IMG/VR virus record: IMGVR_UViG_3300029813_000232
Span: 1-27,402 of that record
Direction: 5' to 3' (one strand)
Length of the DNA stretch: 27,402 nucleotides
Source: a virus
A program made the translations under genes and the position numbers. The notes beneath the pieces are model-generated. The model was not told the DNA's origin and made no database searches. It saw only the letters and a program-made list of their open reading frames with translations. Position 1 is the first letter of the stretch. Every line of letters begins with the position of its first letter. Positions 22,399 through 27,402 of the stretch are shown here, in pieces.

Positions 22399-22917
22399 TC
22401 AAATCTCCCCATCTTCCAGCCATCTAAGGTAATTGCGAAACGCCCACTGAAAAAGATCTATTCCCCACGATCTCTCAATTTCTTCTAGGGAGCCAGTATT
22501 ATGTATCTCTTCGTGGTGCTCTCGGCAAACAGGGATTGCCGTGTAATGCCGTACGTCAGACCTTTTCCTGTTGCTACCCATGCCAATTTTTATCAGATGG
22601 TGCGGCTCCGCCCTCCCGGAACACGCTACGACAAAAGGCCTAGCTTCAGTCTTTGAGCCAATGCATGGCAGCGACCGGATATGTTCTAAATATTCAAGAG
22701 ATATGGGCATTGCCAGAGATATAGGCATTGCCAGGGCGCTGCGCTCCTCCTCCGGGAACTCCCCCAAAATCAGCGGGGCGATTTGGTCATAAAGAGATTC
22801 AAGCGCTCCAGTGTCTGGCGCTGTGCGGCGAACGCTGCCCCCCTGGGCATACCAGGAAGTTAAACATCTCCCTATTGCCTCAATTACTTTCTGCCTCGCC
22901 TCCTGCTTGTTATCCAT
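22399..22917 (-). CDS. HNH-like nuclease (Ref/YbcO-type)
   Basis: 172 residues from the ATG at 22915-22917, which overlaps the upstream stop (TGATG) and follows GGGAG. The C-terminal half has RAEPHHLIKIGMGSNRKRSD followed by IPVCREHHEEIHNTGS: an HH pair, then C..HH...H, the pattern of the zinc/metal finger of Ref/YbcO-like HNH proteins. Its place near TerL suits the known association of HNH enzymes with DNA packaging, but a recombination role is equally possible. An in-frame 18-bp duplication gives LAMPIS twice. An ATG at 22941 would add 8 residues but lies inside the upstream gene. Confidence 0.65.
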   Translation of the reverse strand: MDNKQEARQKVIEAIGRCLTSWYAQGGSVRRTAPDTGALESLYDQIAPLILGEFPEEERSALAMPISLAMPISLEYLEHIRSLPCIGSKTEARPFVVACSGRAEPHHLIKIGMGSNRKRSDVRHYTAIPVCREHHEEIHNTGSLEEIERSWGIDLFQWAFRNYLRWLEDGEI

Positions 22918-23165
22918 CAAATGCTCCCTTCTCTCTCCCACCGCCGTTTGTTCCGGTCTTCAGCCTTTCGGTCGATGAACTCACTCAGGGCTGGCCTGAC
23001 CCTGAACGTCGGCGCCGGGAACTGCTCGAACAGCGTCAGCCCACCATTCTGTTTTGTCCGCTTGATCCTATTGGCGGTATTGAACCCTTGACTCTCCAAC
23101 CACCTATGCAGCGCACTTTCGTCCATGCGCAGTAATTTTCTATTGGCAAGCGTTGCGCGGATCAT
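22917..23165 (-). CDS. Hypothetical small basic protein
   Basis: An 82-residue, Arg/Lys-rich protein with a helix-turn-helix-like stretch RMDESALHRWLESQGFNTAN followed by KRTKQNG and a charged helix at the end. The start overlaps the preceding stop (ATGA) and its own stop overlaps the next start, so it is a member of a tightly coupled string. DNA binding is plausible from the composition, but no family is recognised. Confidence 0.6.
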   Translation of the reverse strand: MIRATLANRKLLRMDESALHRWLESQGFNTANRIKRTKQNGGLTLFEQFPAPTFRVRPALSEFIDRKAEDRNKRRWEREGSI

Positions 23166-23353
23166 TTTTCTTTCTCATACAATAATGGAATCCTTATCCG
23201 CTTGTCTGGTGGCAGTGGGCTACTGCTTGTGTCAATTTTCTCGAAAATCTTCAGTAACTCTTTCTCTCTACGAATCATTTGATCCACTTCTATCTTGAAT
23301 TCCTCCATTATGGCCCGCTCAAATTCCCGCAGAGCGGCCCCATCTCGCCTCAT
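23162..23353 (-). CDS. Small coiled-coil protein
   Basis: 63 residues: MRRDGAALREFERAIMEEFK, then a long charged helix up to FEKIDTSSS and a basic C-terminus. The ATG at 23351-23353 is preceded by the perfect GGAGGAGG and overlaps the upstream stop as TAATG. A longer frame to 23425 would overlap that gene by 72 bases and lacks a ribosome site. Function unknown. Confidence 0.65.
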   Translation of the reverse strand: MRRDGAALREFERAIMEEFKIEVDQMIRREKELLKIFEKIDTSSSPLPPDKRIRIPLLYEKEK

Positions 23354-23598
23354 TACACCTCCTCCGTTGTCTTCCACCAGATAAATTGTACGAACCAAAG
23401 ACAGAAACCCCATTTGGTGCTCCAATCCTTAAGAAAACACAAACGCCAAAAGCGTGGGTACCACATAATCCATCCCTGGAAACGACCTTCCTTCCCCCAG
23501 AGAAAAGTGAAGTGCGTCCGGTAAAAATGGACACCACCCTTAAGAAATTCCTCCACAGGGCCAGTTTGCAATAGGTTCCGCAAGCAAGTCAGTATCAT
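23353..23598 (-). CDS. Trp-rich small hypothetical protein
   Basis: An 81-residue protein unusually rich in Trp and Phe (FTFLWGKEGRFQGWIMWYPR, then WSTKWGFCLWFVQFIWWK). The last part is apolar and may associate with a membrane, or the aromatic residues may form a beta core. It starts 4 bases after the preceding stop, and its TAA overlaps the next ATG, so coupling to neighbours is good evidence that it is real. Confidence 0.55.
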   Translation of the reverse strand: MILTCLRNLLQTGPVEEFLKGGVHFYRTHFTFLWGKEGRFQGWIMWYPRFWRLCFLKDWSTKWGFCLWFVQFIWWKTTEEV

Positions 23599-23602
23599 CC
23601 CT

Positions 23603-23818
23603 TCATCCCTTCCCGCCAGACTGGCTGTCTATCGCAAAGACTGGAATCTCCATTATCCACTGTTGAATCATCTTTGGGTCTGCACCTTCGGGACTGGACA
23701 CATACTTATCAACCCTTGACGGCATACTGATAATATCCAAGCGTTCCTGAGGTGTGAGAATCAGTAGGATTGGCTCCAATGCCGAGTTGTAAACGGTATC
23801 GCCGATCTTAACTTTCAC
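23603..23818 (-). CDS. Small hypothetical phage protein, GTG start
   Basis: 71 residues beginning with the GTG at 23816-23818: MKVKIGDTVYNSALEPILLI, then LTPQERLDIISMPSRVDKYV. The initial beta hairpin 'KVKIGDTVYNSALEPI', then 'LTPqEr..I..MP', is a shape I associate with small phage proteins of unknown role. AGGAAAAGG lies just upstream, and the start overlaps the stop of a 32-codon gene (GTGA). Confidence 0.6.
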   Translation of the reverse strand: MKVKIGDTVYNSALEPILLILTPQERLDIISMPSRVDKYVSSPEGADPKMIQQWIMEIPVFAIDSQSGGKG

Positions 23819-23913
23819 TGCCTTTTCCTGCGAAGTTTATCCCGCTTTTTCTTCCTGTCCCGAGAAGCTTGTTTCAAAAGCCTCCCCTGTTGTAACCGCC
23901 TTTTATGCCTCAC
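23815..23913 (-). CDS. 32-residue very basic peptide, GTG start
   Basis: The GTG at 23911-23913 overlaps the end of the upstream gene, and the TGA overlaps the GTG of the next (GTGA). The frame exactly bridges the only apparent gap in this string of genes. The sequence, MRHKRRLQQGRLLKQ followed by SRDRKKKRDKLRRKRQ, has about half of its residues Lys or Arg. A GAGG lies 9 bases upstream. It could bind nucleic acid; it could also be an untranslated linker. No homologue is known to me. Confidence 0.45.
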   Translation of the reverse strand: MRHKRRLQQGRLLKQASRDRKKKRDKLRRKRQ

Positions 23914-24142
23914 CAAACACCGCCTCGCATAGCCACTGCCCCGGTAACGACCCATACAGATTGCGAAACATCTGTCGGCCTATCGGGTGCCCCATAGCCT
24001 GGTAGAGCCGAATCCAGTCTACCGACATAACCGCCCGACCATCATGGTACGCCACAAATATGGTCAGCCAAGGATTGAATAGCACACCCTTGAACTTGGG
24101 TGGGATAGGCATTGCACAGGGACCAAGCCAAACCTGGTTCAT
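23903..24142 (-). CDS. Small hypothetical protein
   Basis: 79 residues: MNQVWLGPCAMPIPPKFKGV, an apolar beta/alpha middle (LFNPWLTIFVAYHDGRAVMS), then a helical end (GRQMFRNLYGSLPGQWLCEA). The start overlaps the upstream stop by 4 bases (ATGA). There is no clear signal peptide or known domain. The coupling supports expression. Confidence 0.55.
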   Translation of the reverse strand: MNQVWLGPCAMPIPPKFKGVLFNPWLTIFVAYHDGRAVMSVDWIRLYQAMGHPIGRQMFRNLYGSLPGQWLCEAVFGEA

Positions 24143-24339
24143 CCTGCCTTCCTCGCTATGAAGCGCATAAATGGGTTATGTTTAAGAACCTTATCAATCA
24201 TCAAGTCCCTAAAGCGTTTGCCAAGTGGCGAAAGCGGTATCCTTCCCCCACACACCTTGCACCGATACTTCCCCCTCCTATACGGTCTATACGGAAAAAG
24301 ATCATGCTTGCACTCACCGAAGAATATGTCTTGTATCAT
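24139..24339 (-). CDS. Small zinc-ribbon-like protein
   Basis: 66 residues from the second ATG (24337-24339), chosen because GGTGAGG lies about 8 bases upstream; the first ATG (24360) would overlap the preceding gene and has no ribosome site. ECKHDLFPYRPYRRGKYRCK, followed by VCGGRIPLSPLGKRF, gives C-x-H...C-x-x-C, a possible metal-binding knuckle. Role unknown; such small finger proteins are common in phage genomes. Confidence 0.55.
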   Translation of the reverse strand: MIQDIFFGECKHDLFPYRPYRRGKYRCKVCGGRIPLSPLGKRFRDLMIDKVLKHNPFMRFIARKAG

Positions 24340-24349
24340 AGCAATGCCC

Positions 24350-24535
24350 TCACCACCCATAATCTATTTGTGAGGGGTATTTTCTTGCGTACTCTTCTAG
24401 TGTCATGTTTAATAAGTCTCTCATCCTTTGTTCTTCCCTCTCTATTGCCCGGCAAAGTAGGGCCACATGATAGTCATTTAGCGGAACGGTTGTTCTTACT
24501 AACTTGGTTACCCAGGGAAATTTAACCCTTACCAT
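24350..24535 (-). CDS. Small helical protein after TerL
   Basis: 61 residues; the start overlaps the end of TerL by 7 bases, with GGGGA 7 bases before the ATG. The content is helical and charged (LNDYHVALLCRAIEREEQRM; NMTLEEYARKYPSQIDYGW). No domain is recognised. Overlap with TerL suggests it is made together with the packaging proteins. Confidence 0.55.
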   Translation of the reverse strand: MVRVKFPWVTKLVRTTVPLNDYHVALLCRAIEREEQRMRDLLNMTLEEYARKYPSQIDYGW

Positions 24536-26037
24536 TCGTACATCCCCGTCGGGCTATCCTCCCGCATCAGCTCCTCGATCTCCTGGCGAAGTTGCGGCAC
24601 AGGCTCCGCTGGCTTGATGCCCTGTTGCACGTGCATGATGGCATATCTGGCCGCCTCCAAGGCATCATCCCCACCGTCGGGGATATCCTCCACATCGTGT
24701 GCGTCCCGGACTGCGCTCATTATCTGTGCCTCAAGATTAGGGCACTTACCCTTGATGATGTAAAATTGAGGGGTCTTGGTTAACTTTGTCGCAATATCGC
24801 CCTCCCAATCCATCATCCGGTGCATTAATGCCCAGCCCTGCTTGCGATCCTGGTTGGCCGCAACGATGTTTATTCCACCCGCAGCAAACGCTGCAGCCTC
24901 ATGCTTTGCTACGTACTCCGGGGTATCCTCTCGATTCCAGGCCATTGGATTACGTATCCAGAAATCCCGGCCTCCGTAAGTGTAATCAATCCTGTCGTTG
25001 CCCGTGTGCCTGTGAATCTGCTCACATAACCATTGGGGACTCTTTTCGGTCTCGTGGATCTCATCATAAAAATAGACATTACCATCGCCGTCTACTCTCA
25101 TAAACTCGCAACAAAACGGTGCGGCAAAGCCTCTGTCAAGACCCCTGATCCCAGTCCACCAATCCGGTATATCGAACTCAGGGATAATGTGAATCTGCTT
25201 ACGGAACTTGGTAAAGAACTGCCCTACAAACAGGTCCCAGTTGCCGGTCAGGATCGCCTCTGCCAGGAGCGGCTCGCTCATGCCCCTGATACGTCCCTCA
25301 TAGCCTGGATCAGATAACATCAGTGTGGGATTATCGAACCGACTTGCCGGGATGAACGCTCGGGAGTAAGAATCTTTGGTACCTTGGGGAACCTCTATCT
25401 CCTCCCACTCATCAGTCTCCGATACACGCCCTCCCCAGAAGAACTTTGGGACCGGTCTCCGGCTAGGGCTAGCCGGAACCTTATCAATAAATCTGTCCTT
25501 GACCCACTTATGCCCCGGGCCGCCAGGCATCGCCGATGATCTCACGTAGCACCTGAGACTAGGATCAGTCGTCCGGCACCGACTAAAAAGATAAGTGTAC
25601 TGGGCCTCGGTGAAATGTGTAACTTCATCAAAACCAATAAATTGAAACTCTCGCCCCTGGTATTTAAGCCGATCTATCTCATACTGCATGTAGCGGAGCC
25701 ACACTCGGGCGCCACTGGGGAATATACCTGTATTATCCGACTCCCGGTAAATACCTCCGGCTGCCGGGAACATCTTCCGAGCCTCGATCTTGATCTGCTC
25801 CAGCTCATCATTAGTACGCCGGAATATGATCGCGCGGTAATTGGGGCTGTTAACCTGGCGGAGAGACTCGGATGTAAGTGCAGCGGTCTTACCGCCACCT
25901 GCCTCACCACCATAAAGTAGCTCGAAAATATCGTATGACAGGTGAAAAAGGGTCTGCTGACCCTCATGGGGTATGTAAGTCGGCGGAAGTGCTCCGGGAG
26001 AGCTAATCATCAGTGCCAGGATCAGGACCCTCAACAT
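24529..26037 (-). CDS. terL: Terminase large subunit (packaging ATPase/nuclease)
   Basis: 502 residues from the ATG at 26035-26037, which has AAGGAAGG just upstream. The ATPase has Walker A GGEAGGGKT (residues 43-51) and a Walker B FIGFDE (D137-E138). The RNase H-like nuclease half contains GIRGLDRGFAAPFCCEF with its acidic residue and, near the end, DGGDDALEAARYA, the usual closing acidic motif. It drives DNA through the portal and cuts the concatemer. A later ATG (26008-26010), which overlaps the small-subunit stop, would remove an unusual apolar leader (MLRVLILAL) and could be the true start. Confidence 0.92.
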   Translation of the reverse strand: MLRVLILALMISSPGALPPTYIPHEGQQTLFHLSYDIFELLYGGEAGGGKTAALTSESLRQVNSPNYRAIIFRRTNDELEQIKIEARKMFPAAGGIYRESDNTGIFPSGARVWLRYMQYEIDRLKYQGREFQFIGFDEVTHFTEAQYTYLFSRCRTTDPSLRCYVRSSAMPGGPGHKWVKDRFIDKVPASPSRRPVPKFFWGGRVSETDEWEEIEVPQGTKDSYSRAFIPASRFDNPTLMLSDPGYEGRIRGMSEPLLAEAILTGNWDLFVGQFFTKFRKQIHIIPEFDIPDWWTGIRGLDRGFAAPFCCEFMRVDGDGNVYFYDEIHETEKSPQWLCEQIHRHTGNDRIDYTYGGRDFWIRNPMAWNREDTPEYVAKHEAAAFAAGGINIVAANQDRKQGWALMHRMMDWEGDIATKLTKTPQFYIIKGKCPNLEAQIMSAVRDAHDVEDIPDGGDDALEAARYAIMHVQQGIKPAEPVPQLRQEIEELMREDSPTGMYEW

Positions 26038-26407
26038 CACCTTCCTTAACCGGTAGGATCACCGGGCCAAGATTAAGTCCCTCGATCTCCAGCTCTCCGC
26101 GCTGATGGGGTCTGCCACTCTCCCTATCCTGGATCAATTGCATAGCCTTAAGGGCAATGCTACGATCTGCATCAAAAAGAGCCAACAATACCACCCTATC
26201 GGCTATTGCCCTCCGCACCTTGCGTCTGCTTTTACCGGGCAACCCTCCCCGAACAGCAACAGTCCCAACAGCCTCCTCCATAATCTCACCATAAATGTCC
26301 GCCCATGCATCGCCTTTCTTGGGCCTACCCGCCGGGTTACCCGACTGGCCGGGCTGCCAAGGTGCCCTTAGCCCTGTGGTGTTGTGAGGTTGTTTTGCAC
26401 CGCTCAT
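26003..26407 (-). CDS. terS: Small-terminase-like protein (DUF5681 type)
   Basis: 134 residues. The N-terminus contains WQPGQSGNPAGRPKKGDAWA, the signature of DUF5681-type proteins that commonly precede TerL. Helices and a basic KSRRKVRRAIADRV segment, then an acidic tail, follow. It would recognise phage DNA and hand it to TerL. It overlaps both neighbours (ATGA with the upstream gene, 35 bases with the TerL frame). The role is inferred from family and position. Confidence 0.75.
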   Translation of the reverse strand: MSGAKQPHNTTGLRAPWQPGQSGNPAGRPKKGDAWADIYGEIMEEAVGTVAVRGGLPGKSRRKVRRAIADRVVLLALFDADRSIALKAMQLIQDRESGRPHQRGELEIEGLNLGPVILPVKEGDVEGPDPGTDD

Positions 26408-26673
26408 AGGAGATCCGTCTCTTCCGGCGACTTAAATGGAGCCTCCCCCTCTGGCGGTGGCATCACCTCGCCTGGGTGCTCATCCCCACGTGCCTGGGCC
26501 ATAGCCCTTGCGCTCATCACAGTGGGATACTCGATATCAATGTCTCCGGGCGGTGAGGGAGCAAATAGGCCGGGTGGTATCAGAGGGACCCCGGTGGCTA
26601 TCCTAGCCCCCAGCCAAGCGCCCAGCATGGCAATGATAGCTCCGGCAACCAGCATAATCAGATTACTCTCCAT
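26404..26673 (-). CDS. Small single-pass membrane protein
   Basis: 89 residues: a transmembrane helix at the very N-terminus (LIMLVAGAIIAMLGAWLGAR, residues 5-24) followed by a Pro-rich, acidic soluble tail. The stop overlaps the next start (ATGA). The start at 26673 has no obvious Shine-Dalgarno; a candidate minus-strand promoter (TTGCGC 26704-26709, TATATT 26680-26685, 18-bp spacing) would give a nearly leaderless mRNA. It is the first gene of the leftward block. Function unknown. Confidence 0.6.
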   Translation of the reverse strand: MESNLIMLVAGAIIAMLGAWLGARIATGVPLIPPGLFAPSPPGDIDIEYPTVMSARAMAQARGDEHPGEVMPPPEGEAPFKSPEETDLL

Positions 26674-26744
26674 GTTGCTAATATACTATCTCCTAATACC
26701 GAGGCGCAACAGAAATTTCCTAAGCTCTTGTTTTTTAATGCCAA

Positions 26745-26773
26745 GTTAAAAATAAGTGGAAATTATGTATAGT
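26745..26773 (+). promoter_or_regulatory. Candidate plus-strand promoter
   Basis: TATAGT (26768-26773) is preceded by TG and by an AT-rich stretch with TTAAAA (26746-26751) 16 bases upstream. Transcription would begin near 26780 and include the structured leader of the gene at 26946. The -35 box is poor. Confidence 0.35.
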
Positions 26774-26806
26774 GGGTGAAAATAACTCTTGCGGCCCTCT
26801 AGCGGC

Positions 26807-26905
26807 GGGGCTAAGTTGTGATCGTGGATGTAGCGCCAAAATACCCAAACACACAACTTGCCCCCGGGTCCGGTGCAATCCTACCCTCCTTGGTGCTGCA
26901 TCCAC
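26807..26905 (+). ncRNA. Structured leader with two interleaved long helices
   Basis: GGGGC-T-AAGTTGTG (26807-26820) is complementary to CACAACTTGCCCC (26852-26864): 13 pairs with one bulged T. A 16-base segment starting GTGGATGTAGC (26824-26839) pairs with 26890-26905 (ending TGCATCCAC): 16 pairs with two G-U wobbles. The order A-B-A'-B' means the helices either form a pseudoknot or exclude each other. The linker between A and B is only 3 bases. The segment lies between the likely promoter and the ribosome site of the plus-strand gene, and also next to the small-terminase gene. A riboregulator, a small RNA or a DNA packaging site are all possible; I recognise no known family. Confidence 0.6.
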
Positions 26906-26945
26906 AGCCGGGCTTGGGGGTACTATCTCTGAAAGGGATAAGACC

Positions 26946-27218
26946 ATGACACAAAAAACTCATTGCATTGCAATCGAAAAGGAAAATGGCGAGTACGCCG
27001 GAGAGCTCTTAGATGATGGTTGGCAACCACCTCACACAGGCGCCCTCAAAAAGGGAGACCGAGTCTCAGTTGGATTGGATGGTTGGCCCACTCGCCTAGC
27101 GTATACCATAACGTCCCTTACAAGCCGTCAGATCGAGTTGTCCGGCACAGATACTGACCAGGTCTTGAGTGATCTCAGAATCTCTAAGCGGACAGGCAAG
27201 GCAATACTCAGTCCCTGA
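26946..27218 (+). CDS. Hypothetical protein of the divergent unit
   Basis: 90 residues; ATG at 26946 with GAAAGGGA 7 bases upstream. The frame is open upstream to 26772, but that part runs through the structured leader. MTQKTHCIAIEKENGEYAGE, then DDGWQPPHTGALKKGDRVSV, and a final basic SKRTGKAILSP suggest a small beta protein. It is the first gene of a plus-strand unit divergent from the late genes. No family is recognised; the long leader suggests regulation at RNA level. Confidence 0.65.
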   Translation: MTQKTHCIAIEKENGEYAGELLDDGWQPPHTGALKKGDRVSVGLDGWPTRLAYTITSLTSRQIELSGTDTDQVLSDLRISKRTGKAILSP

Positions 27219-27224
27219 TTACCA

Positions 27225-27271
27225 TGCCCCGCCCGACCAGCAGGCTCCCAGGTGCAAGCCCTGGGCGGGCA
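27225..27271 (+). other. Strong hairpin between the two plus-strand genes
   Basis: TGCCCcGCCC (27225-27234) pairs with GGGCGGGCA (27263-27271), nine pairs with one bulged C. Inside, CAGGCT and AGCcCTG can stack on it. No U-run follows, so it is not a simple terminator. It may be an mRNA-processing or stabilising element, or another regulatory leader for the next gene, whose AAGGAG starts 24 bases later. Confidence 0.5.
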
Positions 27272-27307
27272 CGTTGAACAATGACCTAACATCCAAGGAG
27301 TAGAATA

Positions 27308-27402
27308 ATGGCACAGGAGATAACCAAAACAGTAGCCATGCAGCTGATCCTTACCCTACTCGCCGAAGGGGTAGAGCAAGAAGCCCAGGCGATATATTTT
27401 GA
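27308..27402 (+). CDS. Start of a gene truncated by the window end
   Basis: ATG at 27308-27310 preceded by AAGGAG (27295-27300) at 7 bases. The 31 complete codons seen begin MAQEITKTVAMQLILTLLAE and continue GVEQEAQAIYF; they are helical, with no stop before the edge. It belongs to the same plus-strand unit as the preceding gene. Nothing can be said about function. Confidence 0.6.
   Translation, partial: MAQEITKTVAMQLILTLLAEGVEQEAQAIYF

Noticed and set aside
23319-23537. 72-codon minus-strand frame
   Set aside because: Shadow of the Trp-rich gene, which has overlapping start and stop signals with its neighbours.
26807-26905. HDV-like or other self-cleaving ribozyme
   Set aside because: The strand order A-B-A'-B' is similar, but the helices are too long and I could not find the short P3 or the catalytic C region.

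Overview
The window looks like part of a tailed-phage genome (or a prophage or metagenomic phage contig). It most resembles a podovirus-like member of Caudoviricetes with a short tail. This rests on an almost complete packaging, capsid, tail and lysis block on one strand, stop and start codons that overlap or nearly touch, strong Shine-Dalgarno sequences, occasional GTG/TTG starts, and the absence of any recognisable host housekeeping gene. The host cannot be named from the sequence. No integrase, repressor or replication gene is visible here.

Layout, read in the direction of transcription (minus strand, right to left). A small membrane protein, a small-terminase-like protein and TerL (26.7-24.5 kb) are followed by a run of nine or ten tiny, tightly coupled genes (24.5-22.2 kb), including an HNH-like nuclease and two short genes of 56 and 32 codons. 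After an intrinsic-terminator-like hairpin come the portal, scaffold, major capsid protein, two paralogous decoration-like proteins, a 50-residue Gly/Arg-rich protein, two adaptor-like proteins and a large tail nozzle-like protein (22.1-12.3 kb). Next are a small protein that shares a domain with the tail fibre, two internal-virion-like proteins, a 1657-residue multidomain protein carrying a probable ADP-ribosyltransferase domain, and a tail fibre ending in an S74-type chaperone domain (12.3-2.6 kb). Two small genes, a lysozyme-like protein, an XhlA-like membrane protein and a 3-TM holin finish the late block (2.6-0.84 kb).

The left end (1-836) has a different character. It holds an initiator-type tRNA with a bulged acceptor stem, three related hairpins with a conserved core and different outer stems, an intrinsic terminator, and the start of a gene encoding a perfect hexapeptide array (SFATGC repeated) that runs off the window. 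The right end is divergent. From about 26.77 kb a plus-strand unit begins with a roughly 170-nt leader containing two long interleaved complementarities (13 bp with one bulge, and 16 bp), followed by a 90-residue gene, another hairpin and the start of a further gene.

The most interesting items are the interleaved-helix leader beside the small-terminase gene, the hexapeptide-array gene, the hairpin family around the initiator tRNA, the AKG module shared by an adaptor and a decoration protein, the domain shared by a small protein and the fibre N-terminus, and the terminator that ends at the portal start codon.
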